This document shows, piece by piece, positions 56,378 through 64,000 of a stretch of 64,000 nt of DNA. Source of the DNA: Bathynomus jamesi. Lineage: Eukaryota > Arthropoda > Malacostraca > Isopoda > Cirolanidae. The stretch spans positions 1 through 64,000 of the forward strand of contig JAJOZX010002581.1 in NCBI GenBank assembly GCA_023014485.1, read 5' to 3'. The notes beneath the pieces were generated by a model that worked only from the letters and a program-made list of their open reading frames with translations, searched no databases and was not told the DNA's origin. Both the position numbers and the translations under genes were made by a program. Numbering within the stretch: the first letter of the stretch is position 1; each line of letters starts with the position of its first letter.

Positions 56378-56700
56378 TATGATGGTGCTCCTTGTCACTA
56401 TGCCAAAATTGTTCAGGATTATCTAAATGGACGTTTTCCAAATCGCTGGATCGGACGCGGAAGCAACCAAAGACCTTGGCCAGCGAGATCACCAGATTTA
56501 ACCCCTTTAGATTTCTTTGCATGGGGCTTTATCAAATCGCACGTCTATCAGACGAAGAATGCGAGTCTTGAAAACGTACGTACACGTATACGAACTGCTT
56601 CAGATAACATAACCCCGCAAATGCTCCAGAATGTGTTTAGAAATGCTGCGGAACGATTTGAGCTGTGCAGGGATACTGATGGGCGTCACGTCGAATCCTA
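56378..56700 (+). pseudogene. DD41D transposase C-terminal half, right arm
   Basis: Mirror copy on the plus strand, with small differences (CGTGTCC against CGGACGCGG region; AAGAATGCG against AAGATTACG), so the arms have diverged slightly since duplication. Confidence 0.82.
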
Positions 56701-56806
56701 CTCTTAATTATTTAATAAATGTTACCACTTTATCATTTTTGATTGAATTCCATATAATTTCCAAGTGCTTCACAAAAATAGATCCTGACTTTATGTACAC
56801 CCTGTA

Positions 56807-57481
56807 TAATGAATAATTTTAAGAAAAGTCGAACAGGGCTTGAATAAAAGGAAGGGAGATGTTATGATATTATTGTTCCAGGAAGCTTGCAAATTAATGG
56901 TTATAAGTTTAAATGGTATGTGGCTATAAGTTTAGATGAACTTAATCAATATATCTTAACTTAAAGTTATAAAGCAAATTATCTTAGAGTTCCAAATTTC
57001 CACGTAAATAATAAGCTAAACAGAATAGAACCCACGCTCGTCTGTGCCAAGCTCGGGAGACTCTGCACACCGGCTCGAGAAGTCTGAGAGTCTTGCTTCA
57101 TACCAGCCTTTTTATAAGGACAAGGTTTACACGTGACCGGATCCTTTTGACGTAGCAAAAGTATCTTAACAAAGCATATCAGTTTAAATACATGACTACT
57201 GTACTCAAATTCCGAGTGAAATTTAGTGTGGACTCATTAACTTTAGCAATTCTCTTTTCTGTCGCTAATTAACAAAAAACATCCCCAGATTGTACCATAA
57301 TTTTACTATAATTATACCTTAGGCTCAAATCTAATTAGTTCAAATTCCTTATTCTCAGGTTAGTTGTCTGACCAGTCTTGTTTATTATCAAAAATATTTC
57401 CTTTCTCGAAGTTGACAGATTACAAGTATCATGCATAATTTGTAAGTTTACTGCGTCATAAAAAGATCTCTAATTATCAAA
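56807..57481. other. spacer, no gene seen
   Basis: No motif recognised. Confidence 0.55.
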
Positions 57482-57484
57482 TTA

Positions 57485-59847
57485 CACTGGCCAACAAAAT
57501 GAAACTTTATTTTCTCATCACAAACATGGTCACACTTTTCTTAATGCAGTTTTCGCGCTGATTCCGAATCTGGTTTTACTTTTTTCTAGCACGTATAGTT
57601 ATATAGATACACTGGTTTTGATATTTTTAAGTTTTTGATATTGCTATAAGAAAATTTATGGATGTATAGATCACACTTAGGAATGCTAAACAACAAATAC
57701 ATCATATACCTTATTCAATGTACTTATAAATAAAGAATATATACATTATTTTATTAAAAGCGCTGTGAGTGTGATTTCCTTTTGTAAATTTGGCCTGGAT
57801 TGTCACGATACAGCATCCAACAATCGTCCGCCATCATGCTTTCATTCCAATATCCTTGGTAGCGCTTCTCCATTATCTGAATATCTTGATGGAAGCGCTC
57901 TCTTTGCTCGTCACTCACTGCACCAAGGTTTTCAGGAAAGAAATCTAAGTGGGAATGCAGGAAGTGATTTTTAACGACATTCGACACTCCATTTCTTTGA
58001 AGGCATCAAGGAGGTTCTTGACTCCATCCTTATACGCAGGTGACTTGTTGCTTCCAAGAAAGTGTTCACATGTCCATTTGAATGCCAGCCAAGCCTTCAA
58101 TTCCAGCGGACTTAAGACTTTTTCAAATTCAGTGTCATTCAAAACCTCCCTTATTTGTGGCCCAACAAAAATTCCTTCTTTCAATTTTGCTGCAGTCACC
58201 TTCGGAAATTTCCTTGAAAGGTATTGGAACCCTTCAGAATTGACTTTACCCATTGCTTTAACAAAATTCTTCATTAAACCAAGTTTAATGTGAAGAGGTG
58301 GCAGATAGATCTTTTGGGGATCCACTAAAGGGACAGACTGGACATTGCTTATCCCTGGGACATATGTATACCTAAGTGGCCAGTCACTTTTGGTGTAATG
58401 TTCTATAGTGGCGCGACTGTCCCACAGGCAAAGGAAACAACAAAATTTGGTGAATCCTGACTGCATACCAATAAGCATTCCTATAACTTTTAGATATCCA
58501 CAAACATTCCATTGATGACTGTCGTATTTGATTGCCTTAAGTAGTATATCCATATTGTCATATGTCTCTTTTAGATGGACGGAATGGGCAATGGGGATGG
58601 ATGGCATTATATTACCATTATGCAAAAGAACTGCTTTCAGGCTTCTCTGCGACGAATCAATAAAGAGGCGCCACTCAGATGCCACATACGTCTGAGATAT
58701 GGCTGTAAATAGTCTATTGATATCATGGCAATAACAGAGAGGACCGTCTACTGTAAAAAATGCTGTTAATTCAAAATTCCGCTTTCGGTAGTAACTAATA
58801 CGAACATTGTTCTCAAGTAAATTGTTCTCCTTTAGTCTTGAGGCGAGAAGCTCTGATTTCTCTTTAGACAGCGATAATCTCTAACAAGATCATTCAACTG
58901 TCCTTGAGTTAACTTTTTAGGCTCTAAATGTCTACCTTCAAAAGTGTACTCTGGTTCTGTAGATGGTCCGGAAACGCCAGTTGCACCTTCATCACTTTCC
59001 ATGTCATCTATGATAGAATCTAGCCTATCACTTGGGGGAATTGGAATGGGCAATGTTTCATCATGTTTTACTGGTCTACGTGCTGAATCCAAGTTTGGAT
59101 ATACAATCTGGTGTTTGTTCTTGGCAGAAAACCCCACTAAGTTCACACTACAAAAATAACAGTCTTCATAATGATCTCTCAGCTCCCTCCATATCATGGG
59201 TATGGCAAATGGCATTGAAGCTTTCTTTTTGTTAAGCCAATCACGTAATCCATTTGAACAGCCAGAACAGATTTGATGTGGCCCATGGTTTATCTTGGTC
59301 ACCTAGATGGCAACCAAAGTATAGCTTGTATATTTTCTTAATGTCGGTTGTAATACTTCGTCGCTGTGTTTTAATTGTCAACTGGCCGCATACGAAACAG
59401 AACTTGTCGGGGTCATTCTTACATTGTCGAGGCATGTTGACTGACCTGAGCAAACTATAAATTCAAAAAAAATGTACACCAACTTGACACAACAAGTTCT
59501 TGGACTGGACTGATCTTTTGACACACAAAGCACGGCGTTGTTGCCTGAATCACAATGCTGCTAGACGTAAAAGCTCACACCTGAATACATAAGATGTATA
59601 ATTAAGATAATTGAAATAAATAAGATGAATAAACTAAAAAAAACACAATAAAATAAACACAATCAAATGTTGAAATATTAGTATTTTGCCTATTTAAAAT
59701 GGTTAAATCTGTGTAGTTATATATATGCCTTCATCTTGAAAACTATACGTGCTAGAAAATATCTGAATGCAGTTTTGGAATCAGCGTGAAAAATGCTATC
59801 CAGCCACCACAAAGTTTACTCTGATGAAAAATCTTTGTTGACCAGTG
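57485..59847 (-). mobile_element. 2.36-kb DNA transposon with CACTGG ends and TTA target duplication
   Basis: Ends CACTGGCCAACAAAATG and, inverted, CACTGGTCAACAAAG. TTA lies directly outside both (57482-57484, 59848-59850). A subterminal inverted block (CGCTGATTCC and TTTCTAGCACGTATAG) recurs near both ends (57568-57605 and 59745-59790). One minus-strand gene fills the interior. CACTG ends with a 3-bp duplication fit the CACTA/Chapaev (CMC) group. Confidence 0.85.
57754..59435 (-). pseudogene. orphan arthropod protein family, probable CMC-type transposase
   Basis: Starts near 59435 with MPRQCKNDPDKFCFVCGQLT (zinc-finger-like), then CSGCSNGLRDW, YFCSVNLVGFSAKNKHQIVY PNL, LTQGQLNDLVRDY, SEWRLFIDSSQRSLKAVLLH, WNVCGYLKVIGMLIG, KFCCFLCLWDSR, LPPLHIKLGLMKNFVKAMG, GIFVGPQIREV and, in the last frame, HLDFFPENLGAVSDEQRERF HQD. 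I know this series from many arthropod predicted proteins of unknown function. The order Asp (FIDSS), Gly-Asp, C-x2-C is reminiscent of CMC transposases. In this copy the expected GDLKV reads GYLKV (GAT to TAT), and three frameshifts occur (near 57960, 58690-58830 and 59280). Confidence 0.75.
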
Positions 59848-59928
59848 TTATTTATACAAAAATACTAGCTTTTCTTTTTCTTCCTTTTCATTATTCTATC
59901 TTATAATTATATTTATCCTTATTCTACA

Positions 59929-59930
<2 letters not shown>

Positions 59931-59993
<63 letters not shown>
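59931..59993. repeat. (TA)n(TG)n microsatellite
   Basis: About 15 TA units followed by about 16 TG units. Confidence 0.96.
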
Positions 59994-59994
<1 letters not shown>

Positions 59995-61070
59995 AAATTA
60001 TAAAAAGTGTAAGCGATGTATATATTTTATTATAGGTAATTAAAAAATGCTATACGCACGTTGTACAATGGACAACATATAATAACATTTATGATCATCT
60101 AACGTTATTGTGGATTGTGTCAACGTGTTTCCATAATTCAGTTTTTCTGAGGAAGTGCTAAAGTTTTCTTAATTTTCGTTAACAATGAACATCTTCAGAA
60201 AAATAACCTGACTGTGCCTCAGTTTTTCATATGTAAATATTTAATTCTGCCATTTATTTTACAGTGTCCTAAATGCATGTGTGATTATTTCCAACGTTAA
60301 GAGAATCTCTCCTAAATTTACAATAATAAACTTTTATATACAAACAACTGTTATTTGTGACTATTTTCTTTAGATGTCTTTGTTCTTGCTTATATAAATA
60401 TAATAGAAATTTCCATAATGGAAACAGTATTAAGTCTACTAAATTTAAAATCTGAATTGCACATTTGTTTATACGGACGGTTAGAAGCGTAAATTTAAAA
60501 CACACCTACATATATTATTAAGCTTTATTTTTGGCGATAAATTTATTTCCCTTAATTTAAAACTTTAACATCAGTAGAATATCATGGAGTTATGTATTTT
60601 CCGACCAACAATGAAGAAGATTCTTCAGTAAAAACGTTTACAGAATGACATCTTTGAACACGTTTTCTTACCAGGAGAAAATTAGAATAAAAGCAAAAGC
60701 CGTTCCTCTTTATTCATTCAGAGGTCTCCATAAATCATCCGTTAACAGCCTTTACTAAAATTTTTCAATCTCATTTACATTACTCATAATTAATTTCCAG
60801 TTGATTAATTAATTAATTGATTAGTTTCTATTCGCGGAATCCATTTTGAAACTAGTGAATCCATTTTGAAGCTAGTGAATATTAAAACGATTGCATTTTA
60901 TATTTTGTATTGCAAAATCAACTGCAAGACTATTTGGTATTTGTATTGAAAATACACAGATTAAAGTCTTTTGTTGATCTCGAGTTCTTTTATTTATTTA
61001 GGATAAAATCGTTAGGGTTTAAAGGTTTCTTCGTTTAATTGCTACACAAATGTATTGCCATACTAATTTA
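59994..61070. other. AT-rich spacer
   Basis: No gene seen. Two tandem copies of GAATCCATTTTGAAACTAGT at about 60837-60877. Confidence 0.6.
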
Positions 61071-61305
61071 CAGAGCTGGGCATTTGTGTTTTTTTGCCCG
61101 TTTTTTTGCGGTACTGCGGTACTGCGGTACTACTACCGCACTACCAAACCGGTACCGCATAACGCAGTACCGCAAAGGATCGCTGAAAGTACAGCAGTAC
61201 CGCTACCGCATTCAAATTTCCCGCGGTACTTTCCGCGGTACCGACCAACACGGTAGTACCGCAGTACCGCAGTACCGCAAAAAAAACCGCAAGTGCCCAG
61301 CTCTG
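61071..61305. mobile_element. MITE built from GCGGTACT repeats
   Basis: 235 bp. Ends CAGAGCTGGGCA and mirror TGCCCAGCTCTG. The interior is more than ten copies of GCGGTACT or its inverse AGTACCGC in both orientations. CTAATTTA before and GTAATTTA two to three bases after the right end could be the altered 8-bp duplication. hAT-like by TIR form. Confidence 0.82.
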
Positions 61306-61741
61306 CAGTAATTTACCAATATATACAATAATTATTGAGAACAATTTGTTTCTTATAATGATTGTTCCGGAAATAAAGAAAATGCTGCAAATCCCCAATA
61401 ACAGACGACATAATTTCTTTGAGAAAGTATCCCTAAGTTGCTTTCCCTTTCGATGTTTATCCATTGCATTGGCCAGACCACATCATCGCTCGCTTGCCTT
61501 CCTAACATTCGGAAGTAGACCCCCTCATAAAAATAGTCTTGGTTCGGTTTTTATGCAAACGGTGGTACTACTGTTTATGAGCATAAAAGGGAATTGCACA
61601 TGATTTTACACGCTCTATTCAATAATTTACAGTATTTATAGTTTTTTGAAAAGGTTTTGAGTAAATAACGTCGATGAGAGCCTTATAATATCATATAGTG
61701 AATTGTATGGTACCTTATTTAAGAAAAAGAGTGGAAAATTA
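61306..61741. other. spacer, no gene seen
   Basis: An 85-codon frame at 61346-61603 has no recognisable motif. Confidence 0.5.
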
Positions 61742-61889
61742 GGTAATAATCTACTTAAGCTCCCGTCTCTCTGATTTTCATAAATTATACATCGGTAGCT
61801 TCGTTTCTTCATTAGGAATGCGATTTAGACAGTCTCTAGTAAGGGAAATGCATCAAAACCTAACCTAACCTAAAAAAATTCTAGAGAGT

Positions 61890-62085
61890 TTTAACCAAAC
61901 TTTTCTGGTCAATTTTGAGGTGCTTTGCACGAATCTGCCATTGGTTTCCTGTGCAAATGTGTAGTTTTTGAGATATCGTAACATAAACATATAGGATATG
62001 TTCATGTTACGAGATCTCGTAAACGACGCATTACCACAGGAAACGTGCGAAACACCTCAAAATTAACCAGAAAAGTTTGCTCTCG
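61890..62085. repeat. internal palindrome of the fold-back composite
   Basis: ACTTTTCTGGTCAATTTTGA followed by GGTGCTTTGCACG on the left, and the mirror of these on the right; the centre is ACATAAACATATAGGATATG. Imperfect, arms about 95 bases. Confidence 0.8.
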
Positions 62086-62156
62086 TCATTTTCGTTTAAA
62101 CTAACGAAAATATCACGACTTAACCCAACCAATCATCAAGGGCGTACAGTTGACCT

Positions 62157-62275
62157 AACCGAGCATTCAATTAACCTAACAGGCATTCAGTTGACCTAAC
62201 CTGGCATTCAATTAACCTAACCGGGCATTCAATTAACCTAACCGGGCATTCAATTAACCTAACGGGTTAATATTG
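62157..62275. repeat. 21-base tandem repeat CCTAACCGGGCATTCAATTAA
   Basis: About six copies. The same unit in the opposite orientation lies at about 32390-32465. Confidence 0.9.
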
Positions 62276-62761
62276 GATATTTCACCTAAATATCTTCTGA
62301 TCTTTTCGTATTAGGTACTCACTGTCAGATTTCGGGCAAGTTAAAGATGAGAGAATAACGCCGTAATTGATAAAAACATCCAATGCTTTGTCTTCATCTA
62401 GGGCACATGACGAATCAAGTCCTCAAAGTCGAAATCACACGAACGGCACGTCATAATTCTATCGCAAACACCACCAAACTGAATCCAATTAGAATTTACA
62501 CGAATACTAATGTTGTCAATCTGGTGATTTTTTCCTAACTAAAAAAAACTAGATTTTCATTAAAAATTCTGTAAAACTACAAACTCGCTAGACTTTGTTT
62601 TTAAAACTCTAGATTTTTTTCGGTTAGGTTAGGTTTTAAAGCATTTTCCTTAATAGAGACTGTCTAAATCGCATTCATAATGAAGAAACGAAGCAACCGA
62701 TGTATAATTTATGAAAATCAGAGAGACGGGAGCTCAAGTAGATTATTACCGAAAATTATAT

Positions 62762-62835
62762 ACCTTTCAACCTTTCAAATGTTGCGTGCGATGAGTCCTC
62801 ATTTCACAAGGTCAAGCTTGTCGCCCCTCCTCTTG
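62762..62835 (+). repeat. microsatellite-associated dispersed repeat, copy 2
   Basis: CAACCTTTCAAATGTTGCGT, GCGATGAGTCCTCATTTCAC and CTTGTCGCCCCTCCTCTT, running into (CA)n(TA)n at 62838-62869. Related to 55595-55672. Confidence 0.7.
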
Positions 62836-62837
62836 AA

Positions 62838-62869
<32 letters not shown>
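62838..62869. repeat. (CA)n(TA)n microsatellite
   Basis: Short CA run, then about 11 TA units. Confidence 0.93.
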
Positions 62870-63125
62870 TGGCGAAATTAGAATCCATTTGCCCTTCTGA
62901 GAGGAGTTATTCTTCAGTCGCGGCCTCAACTGCCTCAATTTTCTACTAATGGTATAAAAATTTTTAACAGCCCTATCTCTTCCCCTAGTTCCCAGCCCTT
63001 CGTTCAAGTGCGTAATGGAGCCCCATTGAGAAAACCTAAGACTTGTCTACTAGTATTAACAAACAATAAGTTTTCTGTTTTAGGTTTCGAAGACGTAGAT
63101 GAACCTGAAATACGAATTCGTTGGT

Positions 63126-63549
63126 GATTTCATTGTTCGAGAGCAGCTCGAGGAATTCTGTGGGAGAAACCCCGTCGTAGACGCCGTTACTGCTACCCTG
63201 GTGCAAGGGTGGAGGATATAACTAATAGTGTTGGCCATTTTACAGACGGAACCTATGAGGACACAACTAAATGAAAAACTAATAAGATTGTTTTAACAGG
63301 TATACTTCCTCCAATTATCCAACGTAACGAGTTCTACAGCAAGGCGACCTATATTAACAATAACCTAAGATTCTTTGTCAACAGGAAGGAGTGTATTTGG
63401 GAATTTTTGGAACAGTTTCTAAGTAGGAGGGACTTGTTCCTCGGAGATGGACTTCATCTTGATGACGTTGGAGCTGCGCGTTTAGGAAGACTATTTCAAA
63501 ATACTGTCTCTTCTTTTCAGGTTGCCGTAACTCGAACGGCCTCGGCGTA
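63126..63549 (+). pseudogene. CR1 ORF1 SGNH esterase remnant
   Basis: Reads GDFIVREQLEEFCGRN (nucleophile block), a frameshift, YCYPGARVEDIT, then after a deletion GILPPIIQRNEFYSKATYIN and FLGDGLHLDDVGAARLG (Asp/His block). The expected catalytic Ser in GDS is Phe here (TTC, one base from TCC). Block III (GGN) is missing. Inactive. Confidence 0.8.
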
Positions 63550-63599
63550 ATTTCCTTAAATTTCCCTTGCGCGCGCGAAGGTAACGCGGTTTTACAAAC

Positions 63600-63982
63600 A
63601 ATTTGAAGGTTTTATCCTTAAATGCTCGTATCCTACGAAACAAAATAAACGAATTTTTTCTTTAATTGCTAGCAAAGACTATGATTTAATTGTGATACAT
63701 GAATCGTTGCTGAGCACTGAAACACGTGACTTTGTAGGGGAGTATCAAATTGGAAGTTATAGACTTTTTGTTAAAAAAAGAATAGGTAGGCGAGGAGGAC
63801 GTGTTATGTTGTATATCAAAGATAATATTGCGAACGTTATAGAATTAAAGCACAGAATTCCAGAACCGATAGATTCGACTATAGCAGAACTTAAATTGAA
63901 CGATTTCAAACTTCTTGTTGCCGTTATATATAGGCCCCCTAATCACACAGCTGATACGGACGAGCGTTATATCGTGAACTAA
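63600..63982 (+). pseudogene. CR1 ORF2 endonuclease N-terminus
   Basis: Reads VLSLNARILRNKINEFF and, from 63692, MIHESLLSTETRDFVGEYQI, GRRGGRVMLYIKDNIANVIE and VAVIYRPPNHTAD, then a stop at 63982. It is the first half of an EEP endonuclease (catalytic Glu in HES); the DFN and SDH motifs would lie beyond the window. Confidence 0.82.
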
Positions 63983-64000
63983 AGAGAATAATAGGTAGTA

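Larger units (their letters stand above)
55909..56804. mobile_element. palindromic DD41D derivative, TA target duplication
   Basis: 896 bp with ends CAGGGTGTACATAAAGTC and mirror; TA at 55907-55908 and 56805-56806. Two arms of about 425 bases are almost exact inverted copies meeting at about 56335-56378. Each arm carries the TIR, 3' UTR and C-terminal half of a DD41D transposase, so the element is a head-to-head duplicate of one transposon end and can form one giant hairpin. Confidence 0.93.
61742..62750. mobile_element. fold-back composite, GGTAATAATC ends, perfect 8-bp target duplication
   Basis: 1009 bp. Arms of about 145 bases: left GGTAATAATCTACTTAAGC..., right the mirror ending GATTATTACC. 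GAAAATTA is repeated exactly (61734-61741, 62751-62758). Each arm ends inward in CCTAACCTAACC. Inside: a second palindrome (61890-62085), one copy of the core repeat (62093-62155), and about six tandem copies of a 21-base unit CCTAACCGGGCATTCAATTA (62157-62275). No coding capacity. Confidence 0.92.
63060..64000 (+). mobile_element. CR1-type LINE, AT-rich second family, 5' part (continues past the window)
   Basis: ORF1 esterase remnant (63126-63549), then the start of ORF2 (63600 on). AT-rich and distinct from copies A to C, perhaps the same family as the 3' fragment at 2472-3457. The right end of the window cuts it. Confidence 0.85.

Noticed and set aside
57949..58293. Plus-strand 114-codon frame
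   Set aside because: Antisense shadow of the CACTG element gene.
61039..61464. Three frames rich in VLRYCGTT or YRYR
   Set aside because: Translation of GCGGTACT repeats in the MITE.

Overview
This is a transposon-rich, apparently intergenic stretch of an animal genome, most likely an arthropod and perhaps a crustacean. The reasons are: LINEs of the CR1 and jockey groups, mariner/Tc1 elements of three catalytic types (D34D, DD37E, DD41D), hAT-like elements, tRNA-derived SINEs, very long (TA)n and (TC)n microsatellites, scattered CCTAA/TTAGG motifs (the arthropod telomere unit), and an AT-rich background with no operon structure. I found no convincing host gene, tRNA, rRNA or CRISPR array. 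The species call is inference.

Layout. 1-3.5 kb: two CR1-type LINE fragments, the second split by a hAT-like MITE. 3.5-8.2 kb: no gene seen. 8.2-10 kb: degenerate DD41D transposon with a nested hAT MITE. 11-12 kb: tandem array broken by a fold-back sequence, then a DD41D deletion derivative. 12.2-15.6 kb: CR1 copy with an intact esterase ORF1. 15.7-19.8 kb: 4.1-kb DNA transposon with an 8-bp target duplication, carrying a decayed gene of a multicopy arthropod family and a nested LINE. 21.2-24.5 kb: (TA)n cluster holding an intact DD41D transposon with 124-bp inverted repeats, a relative of the 15.7-kb element with an intact ORF, and a MITE. 24.9-28 kb: SINE remnants, a GC-rich island, a MITE. 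28.4-31.5 kb: DD37E Tc1-like transposon with a 1.6-kb insert. 31.8-32.8 kb: two members of a GGATCA fold-back family. 36.6-39.3 kb: reverse CR1 copy with a 515-codon open RT frame. 39.5-41.4 kb: SINE cluster. 41.4-44.1 kb: reverse jockey-group LINE split by a complete mariner. 46.3-48.8 kb: the best fold-back element, then a long-TIR transposon with a nested hAT element. 49.9-54.6 kb: nearly full-length jockey-group LINE. 55.3-56.8 kb: a 145-bp hairpin and a palindromic DD41D derivative. 57.5-59.8 kb: transposon with CACTG ends carrying another orphan arthropod gene. 61-62.8 kb: a MITE made of GCGGTACT repeats and a 1-kb fold-back composite. 63-64 kb: 5' part of a second CR1 family.

How it fits together. 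The window records successive insertions: MITEs and mariners in LINEs, LINEs in DNA transposons, SINEs in DD41D elements. Many boundaries can be fixed by target duplications read directly from the sequence (TA for Tc1/mariner, 8 bp for hAT-like and fold-back elements, 3 bp for the CACTG element). The most novel material is (1) the GGATCA fold-back family and a shared core repeat at five loci, and (2) two orphan arthropod protein families that each sit inside a precisely bounded DNA transposon. All annotation is by eye. Family assignments rest on motifs and remembered family consensus, not on a search.
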